Assembly (NCBI RefSeq): GCF_011299575.1
Contig: NZ_CP049863.1
Location: 3,534,001 to 3,598,000, forward strand
Source: Leucobacter viscericola
GTDB lineage: Bacteria > Actinomycetota > Actinomycetes > Actinomycetales > Microbacteriaceae
Length of the DNA stretch: 64,000 bases
Direction: 5' to 3'
Shown: positions 38,013-46,026 of the stretch, one piece after another
Layout of the letters: each line of letters starts with the position of its first letter
Position numbering within the stretch: the stretch's first letter is position 1
Translations under genes and position numbers: made by a program
The notes under the pieces: model-generated
Database searches by the model: none
The model's input: the letters and a program-made list of their open reading frames with translations, nothing else
What the model was told of the DNA's origin: nothing

Positions 38013-40067
38013 GTGGCGGCTGCCGTGAGCGTTGCGAGCGCCTACGAGCTTGCGGAATCTGCCGCCGGGCGGCCGGTTGCGCAGGTGTTGCTCGATTCAG
38101 CGTTGCCGCAGCTCGACCATCTCTTCGACTACGCGGTTCCGGTAGACCTCGCCGATACTCTGCGCGTTGGGCAGCGGGTTCGGGTGCCGTTCCGCTCGAA
38201 AGATCGGAAGACCTTCGGGTATATCGTCGGCTTTGCTGACCGCAGTGAGTTTGGCGGTGAGCTCTCGCCCATCGCTGATATCGTCACAACGGTCCCGCAG
38301 CTGACACCCGAGGTGTGGCGCCTCGCTCGTGCCGTCGCGGATCGGGCGGGCGGCTCGGCGGGCGATATCTTGCGCCTCGCGATCCCCACCCGACAGGTGC
38401 GCGTTGAGAAGAAGCACCTCGCGGGAGAAGACACGGCAACGCCGACGGTGGCTGCGTCCGAGGGCGAGGCCGCACTCGACACCGAGCCGACCCCGGAGGG
38501 CACGATCGCGGCCGAGCTGATTGCCGGAGCGCGCCTGTCGCACACGGCCTCGCACGGGCCAGAACGCCTGCACACCGGCGAATGGGTCGGCGGCTGGGCT
38601 GCCCAGATGGCGCGTGTTGCTCTCGCCGTGTTTGAGAGTGGGCGGAGCGCGATCCTCGTCGCCCCTGACTATCGGGATCTCGATCAGCTTCGAGACGCGC
38701 TGGCGGCGCTCGGGCACGCAGACGTGGTGCGGGTTGACTCTCGGCAATCAAACTCGGAGCGCTACGCGGCCTTTTTGCGCGCACTTGATGCAACGCCTCG
38801 GATCGTTCTGGGCAACCGTTCCGCGGTCTACGCACCCGCTCACGATCTGGGTGCGATCCTCATCTGGGACGACGGCGATCCCGTGCTGGCTGAGCCGCTG
38901 ACGCCCTACGTGCACGCGCGAGACGCGGCGCTGATCAGGGCTGAACAGTCGGGTGCCGGATTGTTCTTCGCCGGACACGTGCGCAGCGCCGAGGTGCAGC
39001 GGCTCGTCGAGATCGGGTATGTGCTGGCGCAGCAGAACCTACCGCGGCGCACGAGGGTGTTTCACGCCGACGCGGCGCGTGCACCCGATGCCTTTGCGGG
39101 CCGAGTGCCCGAGTTTGCCGCGCAGACGATTCGTGAGGGCCTGAAAACCGGACCCGTGCTCGTACAGGTTGCGACGCCGGGCTACGCGCCCGTTGCCGTG
39201 TGCGGCGACTGTGGAGATCTCGCGCGCTGTGCGAATTGTGCCGGGCCCATTGGGTTTCGGGTTGTGGGGCGGGCCTCGTGCCGCTGGTGCGGTGAGTTCG
39301 CGAATGCCTGGCGGTGTGGCAGCTGCGGCAGCGGGCGCTTGCAGGAGCGTGGCATGGGGTCAGGGCGCACCGTTGAGCAGTTCGAGCGCCAGTTCGCTGG
39401 TGTGCGAGTGCTGTTGAGCGACGGCGAGCACCCGCGCGAGCGCGTAGATGCCAGACCAGCCCTTGTTGTTGCGACTCGCGGCGCCGAGCCACTCGCTGCC
39501 GGGGGATACCGCGCGGTGGTGCTGCTCGACGCGGAACGATTGCTCGGGATTGAGACCCTGCGCGCGGGTGAAGACTGCCTGCGATGGTGGGAAAACGCTG
39601 CGGCGCTTGCGGCTCCGGACGGCCTGTGCCTGATGGCGTCGGGAGGCGGACCCGTCGTGCAGGCCTTTGTTACCGGACGCAGCGAGGAATGGCTGCGGGG
39701 TGAGGTAAGGGATCGGCACACGCTGCGCTACCCACCGGCTGTTCGAGTTGCGAGTGTGAGCGGCGGTCCCGAAGAGGTCGATCGTGCGCTGCACACAATC
39801 GCTGGCTTGCCGGGCGTCGATCACCTCGGACCAACTCCAGTGCCAGTGCGCGTTACCCAGGGCGGATCGGCGTCACCAGCGGGAATTGTGCGAGCGATCG
39901 TGCGCTTTGACTACGGACAGGGGGCAGAAGTAGCTAAGCGCTTGCGCGGCGCCCTGGTCGCTGACGCCGCGGGCTCCGCCTCTCGCGCCAAGGGTAGGGC
40001 CCCTGGACGTGCTCGCCCCGAGGCTCTGCGACTCCGCTTCGATGACCGTGGTGTGTTCGATAACTAA
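38013..40067 (+). CDS. priA: PriA-like primosomal protein N', helicase-inactive type
   Basis: A 684-residue protein with the PriA N-terminal DNA-binding domain (FDYAVPVDLADTLRVGQRVRVPF) and the eight-cysteine zinc module (CGDCGDLARCANC to CRWCGEFANAWRCGSCG). The Walker A region reads LHTGEWVGGWAAQMARVAL with no GKT, and the DEEH box is replaced by IWDDGDP. Actinobacterial PriA homologues are known to have lost the ATPase motifs, so a structural role at restart forks is likely. Neighbours metK and fmt match the usual actinobacterial order. Confidence 0.9.
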   Translation: MAAAVSVASAYELAESAAGRPVAQVLLDSALPQLDHLFDYAVPVDLADTLRVGQRVRVPFRSKDRKTFGYIVGFADRSEFGGELSPIADIVTTVPQLTPEVWRLARAVADRAGGSAGDILRLAIPTRQVRVEKKHLAGEDTATPTVAASEGEAALDTEPTPEGTIAAELIAGARLSHTASHGPERLHTGEWVGGWAAQMARVALAVFESGRSAILVAPDYRDLDQLRDALAALGHADVVRVDSRQSNSERYAAFLRALDATPRIVLGNRSAVYAPAHDLGAILIWDDGDPVLAEPLTPYVHARDAALIRAEQSGAGLFFAGHVRSAEVQRLVEIGYVLAQQNLPRRTRVFHADAARAPDAFAGRVPEFAAQTIREGLKTGPVLVQVATPGYAPVAVCGDCGDLARCANCAGPIGFRVVGRASCRWCGEFANAWRCGSCGSGRLQERGMGSGRTVEQFERQFAGVRVLLSDGEHPRERVDARPALVVATRGAEPLAAGGYRAVVLLDAERLLGIETLRAGEDCLRWWENAAALAAPDGLCLMASGGGPVVQAFVTGRSEEWLRGEVRDRHTLRYPPAVRVASVSGGPEEVDRALHTIAGLPGVDHLGPTPVPVRVTQGGSASPAGIVRAIVRFDYGQGAEVAKRLRGALVADAAGSASRAKGRAPGRARPEALRLRFDDRGVFDN

Positions 40068-40078
40068 GTTGGAATTGA

Positions 40079-40720
40079 GTGGTGGCAATGGACGTAATGC
40101 TTGGGCTTGTCGGCCTCATCGCATTTTTGACCCTGGCGACCGTTGCCGGAATTCAGTTCAGGTTTAACCGGCTCGAACTCAACGGGATGGCGCGGCTGCT
40201 GCGTAACGAGGGGCTGGTCCACAATCCCGTACCGACAATTTCACGGCTCCCGCTGCAGGCGGCCGAGTTTGGAGACGCCGGTCCCTGGCGAAACGTCAGG
40301 CGTTGGTCAAAGGTTGCAGCGGGGATCGGCGCCATCGTGGCCGTGGGCGGCTTGGTCACACTGACCGTTGCGACCGTGGCTGAGAACTATGAGGCGATGC
40401 CTGGCGCGCTACTGATGCTCTGCATCGGCTTCATCGCCTTGGCCGTGGTGGGAGTCGTGACTGTGGTTGCAGAGGGCCGCGCTCGCGCGCATCTCTGGCG
40501 GAGCATTCTGGACGCCTATGCCCCTAACGTTTCGACCACGATCCGCTGGCACAAGATGTACGGCTGGCAAAACGATCTTGCGGCTGCGGCCTTGGCGTCT
40601 CATGCCCACCCCGTTCGATCCGGCCCGATCCTCTCAAAACGCCGCAAGCGCAAACTTGCAGCGCGTCGCGCGCGCGAGGCTTCGCAGTCACCCGATCAGG
40701 CTCCGCGCCCGCCGGAGTGA
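40079..40720 (+). CDS. Small integral membrane protein of unknown function
   Basis: A protein of about 210 residues with an N-terminal helix (LGLVGLIAFLTLATVAGIQF), two central helices (VAAGIGAIVAVGGLVTLTVA and LLMLCIGFIALAVVGVVTVV) and a basic cytoplasmic tail with KRRKRKLAARRARE. I do not recognise a family. Possible starts are GTG 40079, GTG 40082 and ATG 40088; none has a strong RBS. Its stop codon lies inside the left arm of a 22-bp hairpin. Confidence 0.7.
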   Translation: MVAMDVMLGLVGLIAFLTLATVAGIQFRFNRLELNGMARLLRNEGLVHNPVPTISRLPLQAAEFGDAGPWRNVRRWSKVAAGIGAIVAVGGLVTLTVATVAENYEAMPGALLMLCIGFIALAVVGVVTVVAEGRARAHLWRSILDAYAPNVSTTIRWHKMYGWQNDLAAAALASHAHPVRSGPILSKRRKRKLAARRAREASQSPDQAPRPPE

Positions 40721-40766
40721 ACGCGTTTCAACATTATGTGAGCTCATAATGTTGAAACGCGTTCAC
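40717..40766. terminator. Perfect 22-bp hairpin between convergent genes (possible bidirectional terminator)
   Basis: The left arm 40717-40738 pairs perfectly with 40745-40766 around TGAGCT. It sits between the membrane-protein gene and trpB, which converge. Like the 23-bp hairpin at 33033, it starts with GTG, ends with CAC and has no T-tract. Confidence 0.6.
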
Positions 40767-40789
40767 CGCGGGGGTGCAAACGAATCTAT

Positions 40790-41995
40790 TCAGATCCCCC
40801 GCAGGCGATCCGCGACAAAATCCACGTCTTTGTCGCCGCGGCCAGACAAGTTCGCGATGATGATGGCATCGCTTGGCAAGCTCGGGGCAAGCTTCACGAC
40901 CTCGGCGAGTGCGTGTGATGATTCGAGAGCGGGGATGATCCCCTCCTGGCGAGTCAAGAGCTGGAACGCAGCGACCGCCTCCTCGTCGGTGACGGAAACA
41001 TACTCAACGCGGCCAAGCTGCTCGAGGTGTGCGTGTTGCGGGCCAACACCCGGGTAGTCGATACCCGAGGCGATGGAGTGCACGGCGGAGGGCTCTCCGT
41101 CTGCGTCTTGCAGCACCTTTGTGCGCATGCCGTGCAGCACTCCCGGGGTGCCGAGCGTCATGGTGGCGGCGTGGCGGTCACCGTCGAGACCTTCACCCGC
41201 GGGCTCGACCCCGATGATCCTCACCGACTCATCTTCGAGGAACGCATCAAACAGGCCCATCGCGTTTGATCCACCCCCGACGGCCGCTACGAGCACATCG
41301 GGCAGACGCCCCTCTTCTTCAAGAATCTGCGCTCGCGCCTCGCGCCCCACGACGGACTGGAAGTCGCGCACCATCGAGGGGTACGGGTGCGGCCCCACGA
41401 CGGAACCGATTGCGAAGAAATAGTCCTCGGGGTTTGAGGCGAAGACGCCAAACGCCGAGTCGACTGCCTCCTTGAGTGTCTTCCCACCCTCTTCGACCGG
41501 CACAACCTTCGCGCCGAGCAGTTCCATGCGCACCACGTTCGGGTGCTGCTTTGCAATGTCGATCGCTCCCATGTGGATCTCGCACTTCAAACCGACGAGG
41601 GCGGCAGCGGTCGCGAGCGCAACGCCGTGCTGGCCTGCCCCGGTCTCGGCAATGAGCGTCTTTTTGCCCATGCGCTTTGCGAGCAGAGCCTCACCGAGGC
41701 AGTGGTTGATCTTGTGGGCGCCGGTGTGATTCAGATCTTCGCGCTTCAGGTAGATGCGGGCGCCGCCGAGTGCGTTCGTCAGGTTCTCAGCAAAGTACAG
41801 CAGCGAGGGGCGGCCGACGTATTTTGCGAGCAGCGATTGCAGCTGGCGCTGAAACTCGGGGTCTTGTGAGGCCTGCTCGTAGGCGGCGGCGACCTCTGCG
41901 ATCGGTTCTACCAAAAATGGCGGTAGCGCGGCTCCGCCAAACTCGCCAAAGAATCCGGCTTCGTCTGCGCGGTAGGGGGAAAGTGTTGTGGTCAT
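40790..41995 (-). CDS. trpB: Tryptophan synthase beta chain (solo TrpB)
   Basis: A 401-residue PLP enzyme that condenses indole with serine. The PLP lysine is K95 in [26 protein letters not shown], the phosphate loop VGGGSNAMG, and the C-terminal LSGRGDKD are canonical for TrpB1. No trpA or trpC adjoins it: it is a monocistronic gene between fmt and a convergent unknown gene. A classical Trp attenuator precedes it. It may use imported indole or a TrpA encoded elsewhere. Confidence 0.95.
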   Translation of the reverse strand: MTTTLSPYRADEAGFFGEFGGAALPPFLVEPIAEVAAAYEQASQDPEFQRQLQSLLAKYVGRPSLLYFAENLTNALGGARIYLKREDLNHTGAHKINHCLGEALLAKRMGKKTLIAETGAGQHGVALATAAALVGLKCEIHMGAIDIAKQHPNVVRMELLGAKVVPVEEGGKTLKEAVDSAFGVFASNPEDYFFAIGSVVGPHPYPSMVRDFQSVVGREARAQILEEEGRLPDVLVAAVGGGSNAMGLFDAFLEDESVRIIGVEPAGEGLDGDRHAATMTLGTPGVLHGMRTKVLQDADGEPSAVHSIASGIDYPGVGPQHAHLEQLGRVEYVSVTDEEAVAAFQLLTRQEGIIPALESSHALAEVVKLAPSLPSDAIIIANLSGRGDKDVDFVADRLRGI

Positions 41996-42036
41996 TACTT
42001 CAGGTCCTTTGCTTCATTGCGCCGCCCATAGACAAA

Positions 42037-42062
42037 AATACCGCCTACGAGGAGGCGGTATT
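42037..42062 (-). terminator. Attenuator terminator of trpB
   Basis: On the minus strand AATACCGCCT pairs with AGGCGGTATT (10 bp, six-base loop) and runs into TTTTT, between the leader peptide and trpB. Its 5' arm ACCGCCT can pair instead with GGGCGGT just after the leader-peptide stop codon, which would be the antiterminator. Confidence 0.88.
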
Positions 42063-42086
42063 GGAAATATGCGTATGCGCACGGGT

Positions 42087-42102
42087 AACCGCCCTTAGGC
42101 GG
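42087..42102 (-). promoter_or_regulatory. Attenuator pause/anti-antiterminator hairpin (1:2)
   Basis: In the transcript ACCGCC (the last codons of the leader peptide) pairs with GGCGGT across TAAG. Ribosomes stalled on the two Trp codons would cover ACCGCC and free GGCGGT to form the antiterminator. Confidence 0.8.
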
Positions 42103-42127
42103 TCCACCACTGAATCACAATGTGCAT
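42095..42127 (-). CDS. trpL: Trp operon leader peptide MHIVIQWWTA
   Basis: A 10-codon reading frame with tandem tryptophan codons (TGG TGG) at positions 7 and 8, ending with TAA. It lies about 100 bases before trpB and directly before alternative hairpins. TACACT ends six bases before its ATG, so the message probably starts at the ATG. It serves as a tryptophan sensor through ribosome stalling rather than as a functional peptide. Confidence 0.85.
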   Translation of the reverse strand: MHIVIQWWTA

Positions 42128-42133
42128 GAGGGG

Positions 42134-42139
42134 AGTGTA
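42134..42139 (-). promoter_or_regulatory. Putative -10 of the trpL-trpB transcript (TACACT)
   Basis: On the minus strand TACACT-CCCCTC-ATG gives N6 spacing to the leader-peptide start. The divergent fmt start lies 64 bases away. Confidence 0.55.
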
Positions 42140-42190
42140 GCAGGTGTGCCCCGCACCCTGGCAAGTTACAAAAGCTGCGAGAATAGACGG

Positions 42191-43105
42191 ATGCGAGTTG
42201 TCTTTGCCGGGACCCCGGAGTTTGCCGTGCCGAGCCTGCGTGCGCTCGCTCAGAGTGGCCATGACGTTGTGGGTGTGATCACGCGAGAGGACGCCCCCCT
42301 CGGGCGCAAGCGGATCCTCACCCCTTCTCCCGTGGCGCTCGCGGCTGACGAGCTCGGCATTCCCGTGTTCAAGGCAAACAAACTCGGCGACGAAGCCACT
42401 GAGTGGGTGCGAGGCTTTGCGCCTGAGCTCGGGGTGATTGTGGCGTACGGCGGGCTTGTCAAAGAGCCACTGCTATCGCTGCCAGAGCAGGGGTGGATCA
42501 ACCTGCACTTCTCCGATCTTCCGCGCTGGCGAGGTGCTGCGCCGGTGCAGCGTGCGCTGCAGGCGGGAGAGCAAGAGCTCGGTGTGACGGTGTTCCGACT
42601 GGTTGAAGCGCTCGATGCGGGTGACGTGCTGACGCGTGACTCGCAGACATTTGAACTCGGAACATCGGCGGGGGCTGCACTCACCTCACTCGCGCAGTTC
42701 GGCACGGGTGCGCTGCTCGCGGCTGTCAACGGTTTGGCCGACGGCTCACTCACCGGAGAGCCCCAGACAGGCGAGGCGAACTACGCTCACAAACTGAGTC
42801 GTGAAGACGGGCGCCTGGACCTGAGTGGTGACTCACGCGGTGTGCTCGCCCACTGGGCGGGCGTGACGCCAGAGCCCGGCGCATTTGTGAGTGTTGACGA
42901 GCAGCCGTTGAAGGTGCTTGAGGTGCGCGCAGCAGATCAGATCGATGGTGTGCTTTCGGGCACCGCGACGATTCAGAAGGGAAAGGCGATCCTGAATCTG
43001 AGTGATGGCGCGCTGGAACTCACGCGGGTGCAACCGGCCGGTAAGGCCGCGATGGATGGGGCCGCGTGGTTACGCGGCCGTGGCGGGGAAGCGGTGGTGC
43101 GATGA
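42191..43105 (+). CDS. fmt: Methionyl-tRNA formyltransferase
   Basis: A 304-residue enzyme that formylates initiator Met-tRNA. Signatures are VVFAGTPEFAVPSLRAL at the N-terminus, the catalytic INLHFSDLPRWRGAAPVQRAL with the SLLP-type loop, and the C-terminal OB domain. The ATG at 42191 is the family start; the upstream in-frame ATG at 42122 overlaps the trp leader. GAGAAT lies six bases before the start, possibly a -10 for leaderless expression. It overlaps rsmB by ATGA. Confidence 0.95.
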   Translation: MRVVFAGTPEFAVPSLRALAQSGHDVVGVITREDAPLGRKRILTPSPVALAADELGIPVFKANKLGDEATEWVRGFAPELGVIVAYGGLVKEPLLSLPEQGWINLHFSDLPRWRGAAPVQRALQAGEQELGVTVFRLVEALDAGDVLTRDSQTFELGTSAGAALTSLAQFGTGALLAAVNGLADGSLTGEPQTGEANYAHKLSREDGRLDLSGDSRGVLAHWAGVTPEPGAFVSVDEQPLKVLEVRAADQIDGVLSGTATIQKGKAILNLSDGALELTRVQPAGKAAMDGAAWLRGRGGEAVVR

Positions 43106-44577
43106 GTGAGCGTCGAGGTCGCGGCCGCGGGCCGCGCGAAAACAGAAACCAGGGTCAAGACCGACGGCCTCGTGCGCCTCGCGTCGAGATCTCTCCGGCG
43201 CGGATTGCCGCCTACGACGTGCTGCGTGACGTCGAAGACCGTGATGCCTACGCAAACCTGGCGTTGCCCTCGCGGATTCGCGAGGCCAAGCTCGACGGGC
43301 GCGACGCCGCGCTCGCGACGGAGCTTGCCTCGGGGACGCTGCGCGAGCGTGGTCGCTACGACCGCATCATTGAACTGGCGGCGAACCGTGCTGTGGGTGA
43401 CATTGACACGCGCACGCTCAACGTGCTCCGACTCGGAGCCCACCAGTTGCTCTCAATGCGCACGGCTGCCCACGCGGCAGTGAACGAGAGTGTTGAACTG
43501 CAGCGTCGCGTTGCAAACCAGAGCGGTGCCGGTTTCGTAAACGGTGTGTTGCGCACGATCGGGCGTTCGACGCCGGTTGAGTGGGACGCAAAGATCGTAG
43601 AAACGGCGAGCTCACCCGACGAGGCTTTGGCCGCGCGCGACTCACACCCCTCCTGGGTGGTGCGCGCGCTTCGTGACGCTTTGCGCGCAGAGGGTCGCGA
43701 ACAAGAACTCGAGGATCTTCTCGCCGCAAACAACGAACCGCCGCGCGTCAGCTTGGTTGTGCTGCCCGGCTGGCACTCCGGTGACGCCGAAGCGCTGGCT
43801 GACGGTGACGATCTCACGGCGAACGGTCCCTCTCCTTTCGGCTTGGAGCTGGCCGGTGGGGATCCCGCGCGTGCAATCGAGGCACTCGGGTTCCCTGAGG
43901 GGGTAGTGCGCGTGCAGGATCAGGGATCGCAACTCGCGGCGCTCGCTCTGACTCGGCTGCGGCCTGTGAAAGAGGGGGAGCGCTGGTTGGATTTGTGCGC
44001 CGGCCCCGGGGGCAAAACGGCCGTGCTTGGTGCGGAGCTGAGCGGCTACACCGTTCCCGTGCGCGCCAACGAGGTGTCAGAGCACCGGGCCGAGCTTGTG
44101 CGACGTTCAGTTGCTGCGGTCGCAGACAGTGTTGACGTGGTGAGCTTTGACGGCCGCGAATCAGACGCCTACGGCGAAGCCGACGCGCAGTTCGACCGCA
44201 TTCTTGTCGATGCTCCCTGCTCGGGTCTCGGCGCGCTGCGTCGGAGGCCAGAGGCTCGCTGGCGCAAACAGCCCTCTGATCTGCCGGAGTTGACGGCGCT
44301 GCAGGGAGAACTGCTCGACGCCGCGGTCGCGCATCTGGCGCCCGGTGGGGCTCTCGCCTACGTGACCTGCTCGCCGCACCTGGCCGAGACCAGGGTCACT
44401 GTCGATCGACTGCTCAAGCGTCACTCAGGGATTCGTGAGCTCGACGCAAAAGCAGTGCTGCAGAGTGTTGCACGCGGAGACCTGGATCTCGCGGGCACGT
44501 CACTGAGCGCACAACTGTGGCCGCATCGAAACGGCACCGACGCGATGTTCATCGCGTTGTTCGAGCGGGTGTCGTAG
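43102..44577 (+). CDS. rsmB: 16S rRNA (cytosine(967)-C(5))-methyltransferase RsmB
   Basis: A 491-residue protein: a basic Arg/Gly-rich N-terminal tail, a NusB-like RNA-binding domain (residues about 30-160), then the AdoMet domain (VQDQGSQLAALALTRL, LDLCAGPGGKTAVL). The two catalytic cysteines lie in DAPCSGLGALRRRPEARWR and VTCSPHLAET. It methylates C967 of 16S rRNA. The ATG overlaps the fmt stop. In mycobacteria rpe is the next gene; here it is about 17.7 kb away. Confidence 0.94.
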   Translation: MSERRGRGRGPRENRNQGQDRRPRAPRVEISPARIAAYDVLRDVEDRDAYANLALPSRIREAKLDGRDAALATELASGTLRERGRYDRIIELAANRAVGDIDTRTLNVLRLGAHQLLSMRTAAHAAVNESVELQRRVANQSGAGFVNGVLRTIGRSTPVEWDAKIVETASSPDEALAARDSHPSWVVRALRDALRAEGREQELEDLLAANNEPPRVSLVVLPGWHSGDAEALADGDDLTANGPSPFGLELAGGDPARAIEALGFPEGVVRVQDQGSQLAALALTRLRPVKEGERWLDLCAGPGGKTAVLGAELSGYTVPVRANEVSEHRAELVRRSVAAVADSVDVVSFDGRESDAYGEADAQFDRILVDAPCSGLGALRRRPEARWRKQPSDLPELTALQGELLDAAVAHLAPGGALAYVTCSPHLAETRVTVDRLLKRHSGIRELDAKAVLQSVARGDLDLAGTSLSAQLWPHRNGTDAMFIALFERVS

Positions 44578-44634
44578 CGAACTACATTATTTTCGCCGGA
44601 TCAACACCCCCTAGAGAATGTCGGTGGTGCGTTT

Positions 44635-44640
44635 TACCCT
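44635..44640 (+). promoter_or_regulatory. Putative -10 of leaderless MFS gene (TACCCT)
   Basis: TACCCT, six bases (GTCTGC), then ATG at 44647. No RBS. Confidence 0.5.
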
Positions 44641-44646
44641 GTCTGC

Positions 44647-46026
44647 ATGAGTGCAGAAAGCGAGACAGTAGCCGAGAACGCTGACGCGCTTCAGGTGAAA
44701 CGGAACATGCGCACCTTCCTGCAGGTGCTCGTGAACACCGCGGTTGCCAACCTCACCACTAACTTTTTGTGGTTCGCGATTGTGTTCTGGGTGTACCTGG
44801 AGACCAAGAGCATTTTGGCCACGGGAGTGCTCGGCGGGGCCTATATGATTTTGCTTGCGCTGAGTTCGATGTGGTTTGGTTCACTCGTGGATCGCCTGCG
44901 CAAGCGCCGAGTCATGCTGATTTCTGCCTGGTCCTCGCTCATTGCATTTGTTATCGGCTGCGCCATGTACTTCACGCTGCCCGAGTCGGTGCTGCTCGAT
45001 ATTCAGGGGCCGTGGTTCTGGGTATTTACGTTTATCTTGCTGGCGGGTTGTGTCGTTGAGATGCTGCGAAACCTGGCCCTCGCCACCACGGTGACACTGC
45101 TCGTGCCGGTCGAGCGTCACGCGAACGCGAACGGACTGGTTGGCACGGTGCAGGGGATCGCGTTTATCGCGACGAGTGTGTTCAGCGGGCTCTCCGTTGG
45201 GTTGCTCGGCATGGGAGCCACCATGCTGATCGCGACGGTGTTTGTGGCGGTACCCATCGTGCACTTGTACCTGCTTCAGATTCCCGAGCCAGAGGTAGTG
45301 CCAGATCCTGACCGCAGCGCCATCGACTTCAAGGGAGGGATGGCGGCGATGCTCGCAGTCCCGGGACTGTTTGCCCTCGTGCTGTTTACGATGCTCAATA
45401 ACCTCTCCGGAGGTGTCTTTATGACGCTGCTCGATCCCTACGGCCTCAACATGTTCCCTGTCGAGGTTTGGGGAATCGTGTTCGGTGTCGCTTCCACCGG
45501 GTTTATAGTTGGTGGCATCGTCGTGGCGAAGTGGGGGCTTGGCAGCAACCCAATTCGCACCATGCTGATTCTCGTGGGACTGCTCGGGGTGCTCGGTATG
45601 ATCTTCACCCTGCGGGAGTGGCCGTGGCTGTTCGTCGCCGGAATCTGGGTGTTTATGGCGATCATGCCCGCTGTTGAGGCCGCGGAACAAACCGTGATCC
45701 AGAAGGTTGTCCCGTTTGAAAAACAGGGACGCGTGTTCGGGCTCGCGATGACCTTTGAGGCCGCCGCAGCCCCGATCACGGCACTCCTCATAGCGCCGGT
45801 TGCCGAGTTTTGGGTGGTGCCCTACATGGCGGGACAGGCCGGTCAGGATCGCTGGGGGTGGCTGCTTGGCGAGGGGGAAAGCCGCGGCATCGCACTCATC
45901 TTTTTGGTGTCGGGTGCCGCGATGGTGCTGCTCGCGGTTGGGGCTTCACTCACGAAGCAGTACCGACTGCTCTCTCGCAGTTACTTCCAGGTGACAGCGG
46001 GAGTATCAGCAGCAAAGTCCACGTAG
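44647..46026 (+). CDS. Major facilitator superfamily transporter
   Basis: A 459-residue protein with about 12 transmembrane helices. The A-like motif is SLVDRLRKRRVMLIS in the loop after helix 2, and a central break lies near PDPDRSAIDFKGG. The N-terminal cytoplasmic segment is acidic. It resembles EntS-like or drug-exporting MFS proteins, but the substrate is unknown. It is the first gene of the accessory block after rsmB. Its last 46 bases overlap the 3' end of the convergent gene on the other strand. Confidence 0.88.
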   Translation: MSAESETVAENADALQVKRNMRTFLQVLVNTAVANLTTNFLWFAIVFWVYLETKSILATGVLGGAYMILLALSSMWFGSLVDRLRKRRVMLISAWSSLIAFVIGCAMYFTLPESVLLDIQGPWFWVFTFILLAGCVVEMLRNLALATTVTLLVPVERHANANGLVGTVQGIAFIATSVFSGLSVGLLGMGATMLIATVFVAVPIVHLYLLQIPEPEVVPDPDRSAIDFKGGMAAMLAVPGLFALVLFTMLNNLSGGVFMTLLDPYGLNMFPVEVWGIVFGVASTGFIVGGIVVAKWGLGSNPIRTMLILVGLLGVLGMIFTLREWPWLFVAGIWVFMAIMPAVEAAEQTVIQKVVPFEKQGRVFGLAMTFEAAAAPITALLIAPVAEFWVVPYMAGQAGQDRWGWLLGEGESRGIALIFLVSGAAMVLLAVGASLTKQYRLLSRSYFQVTAGVSAAKST

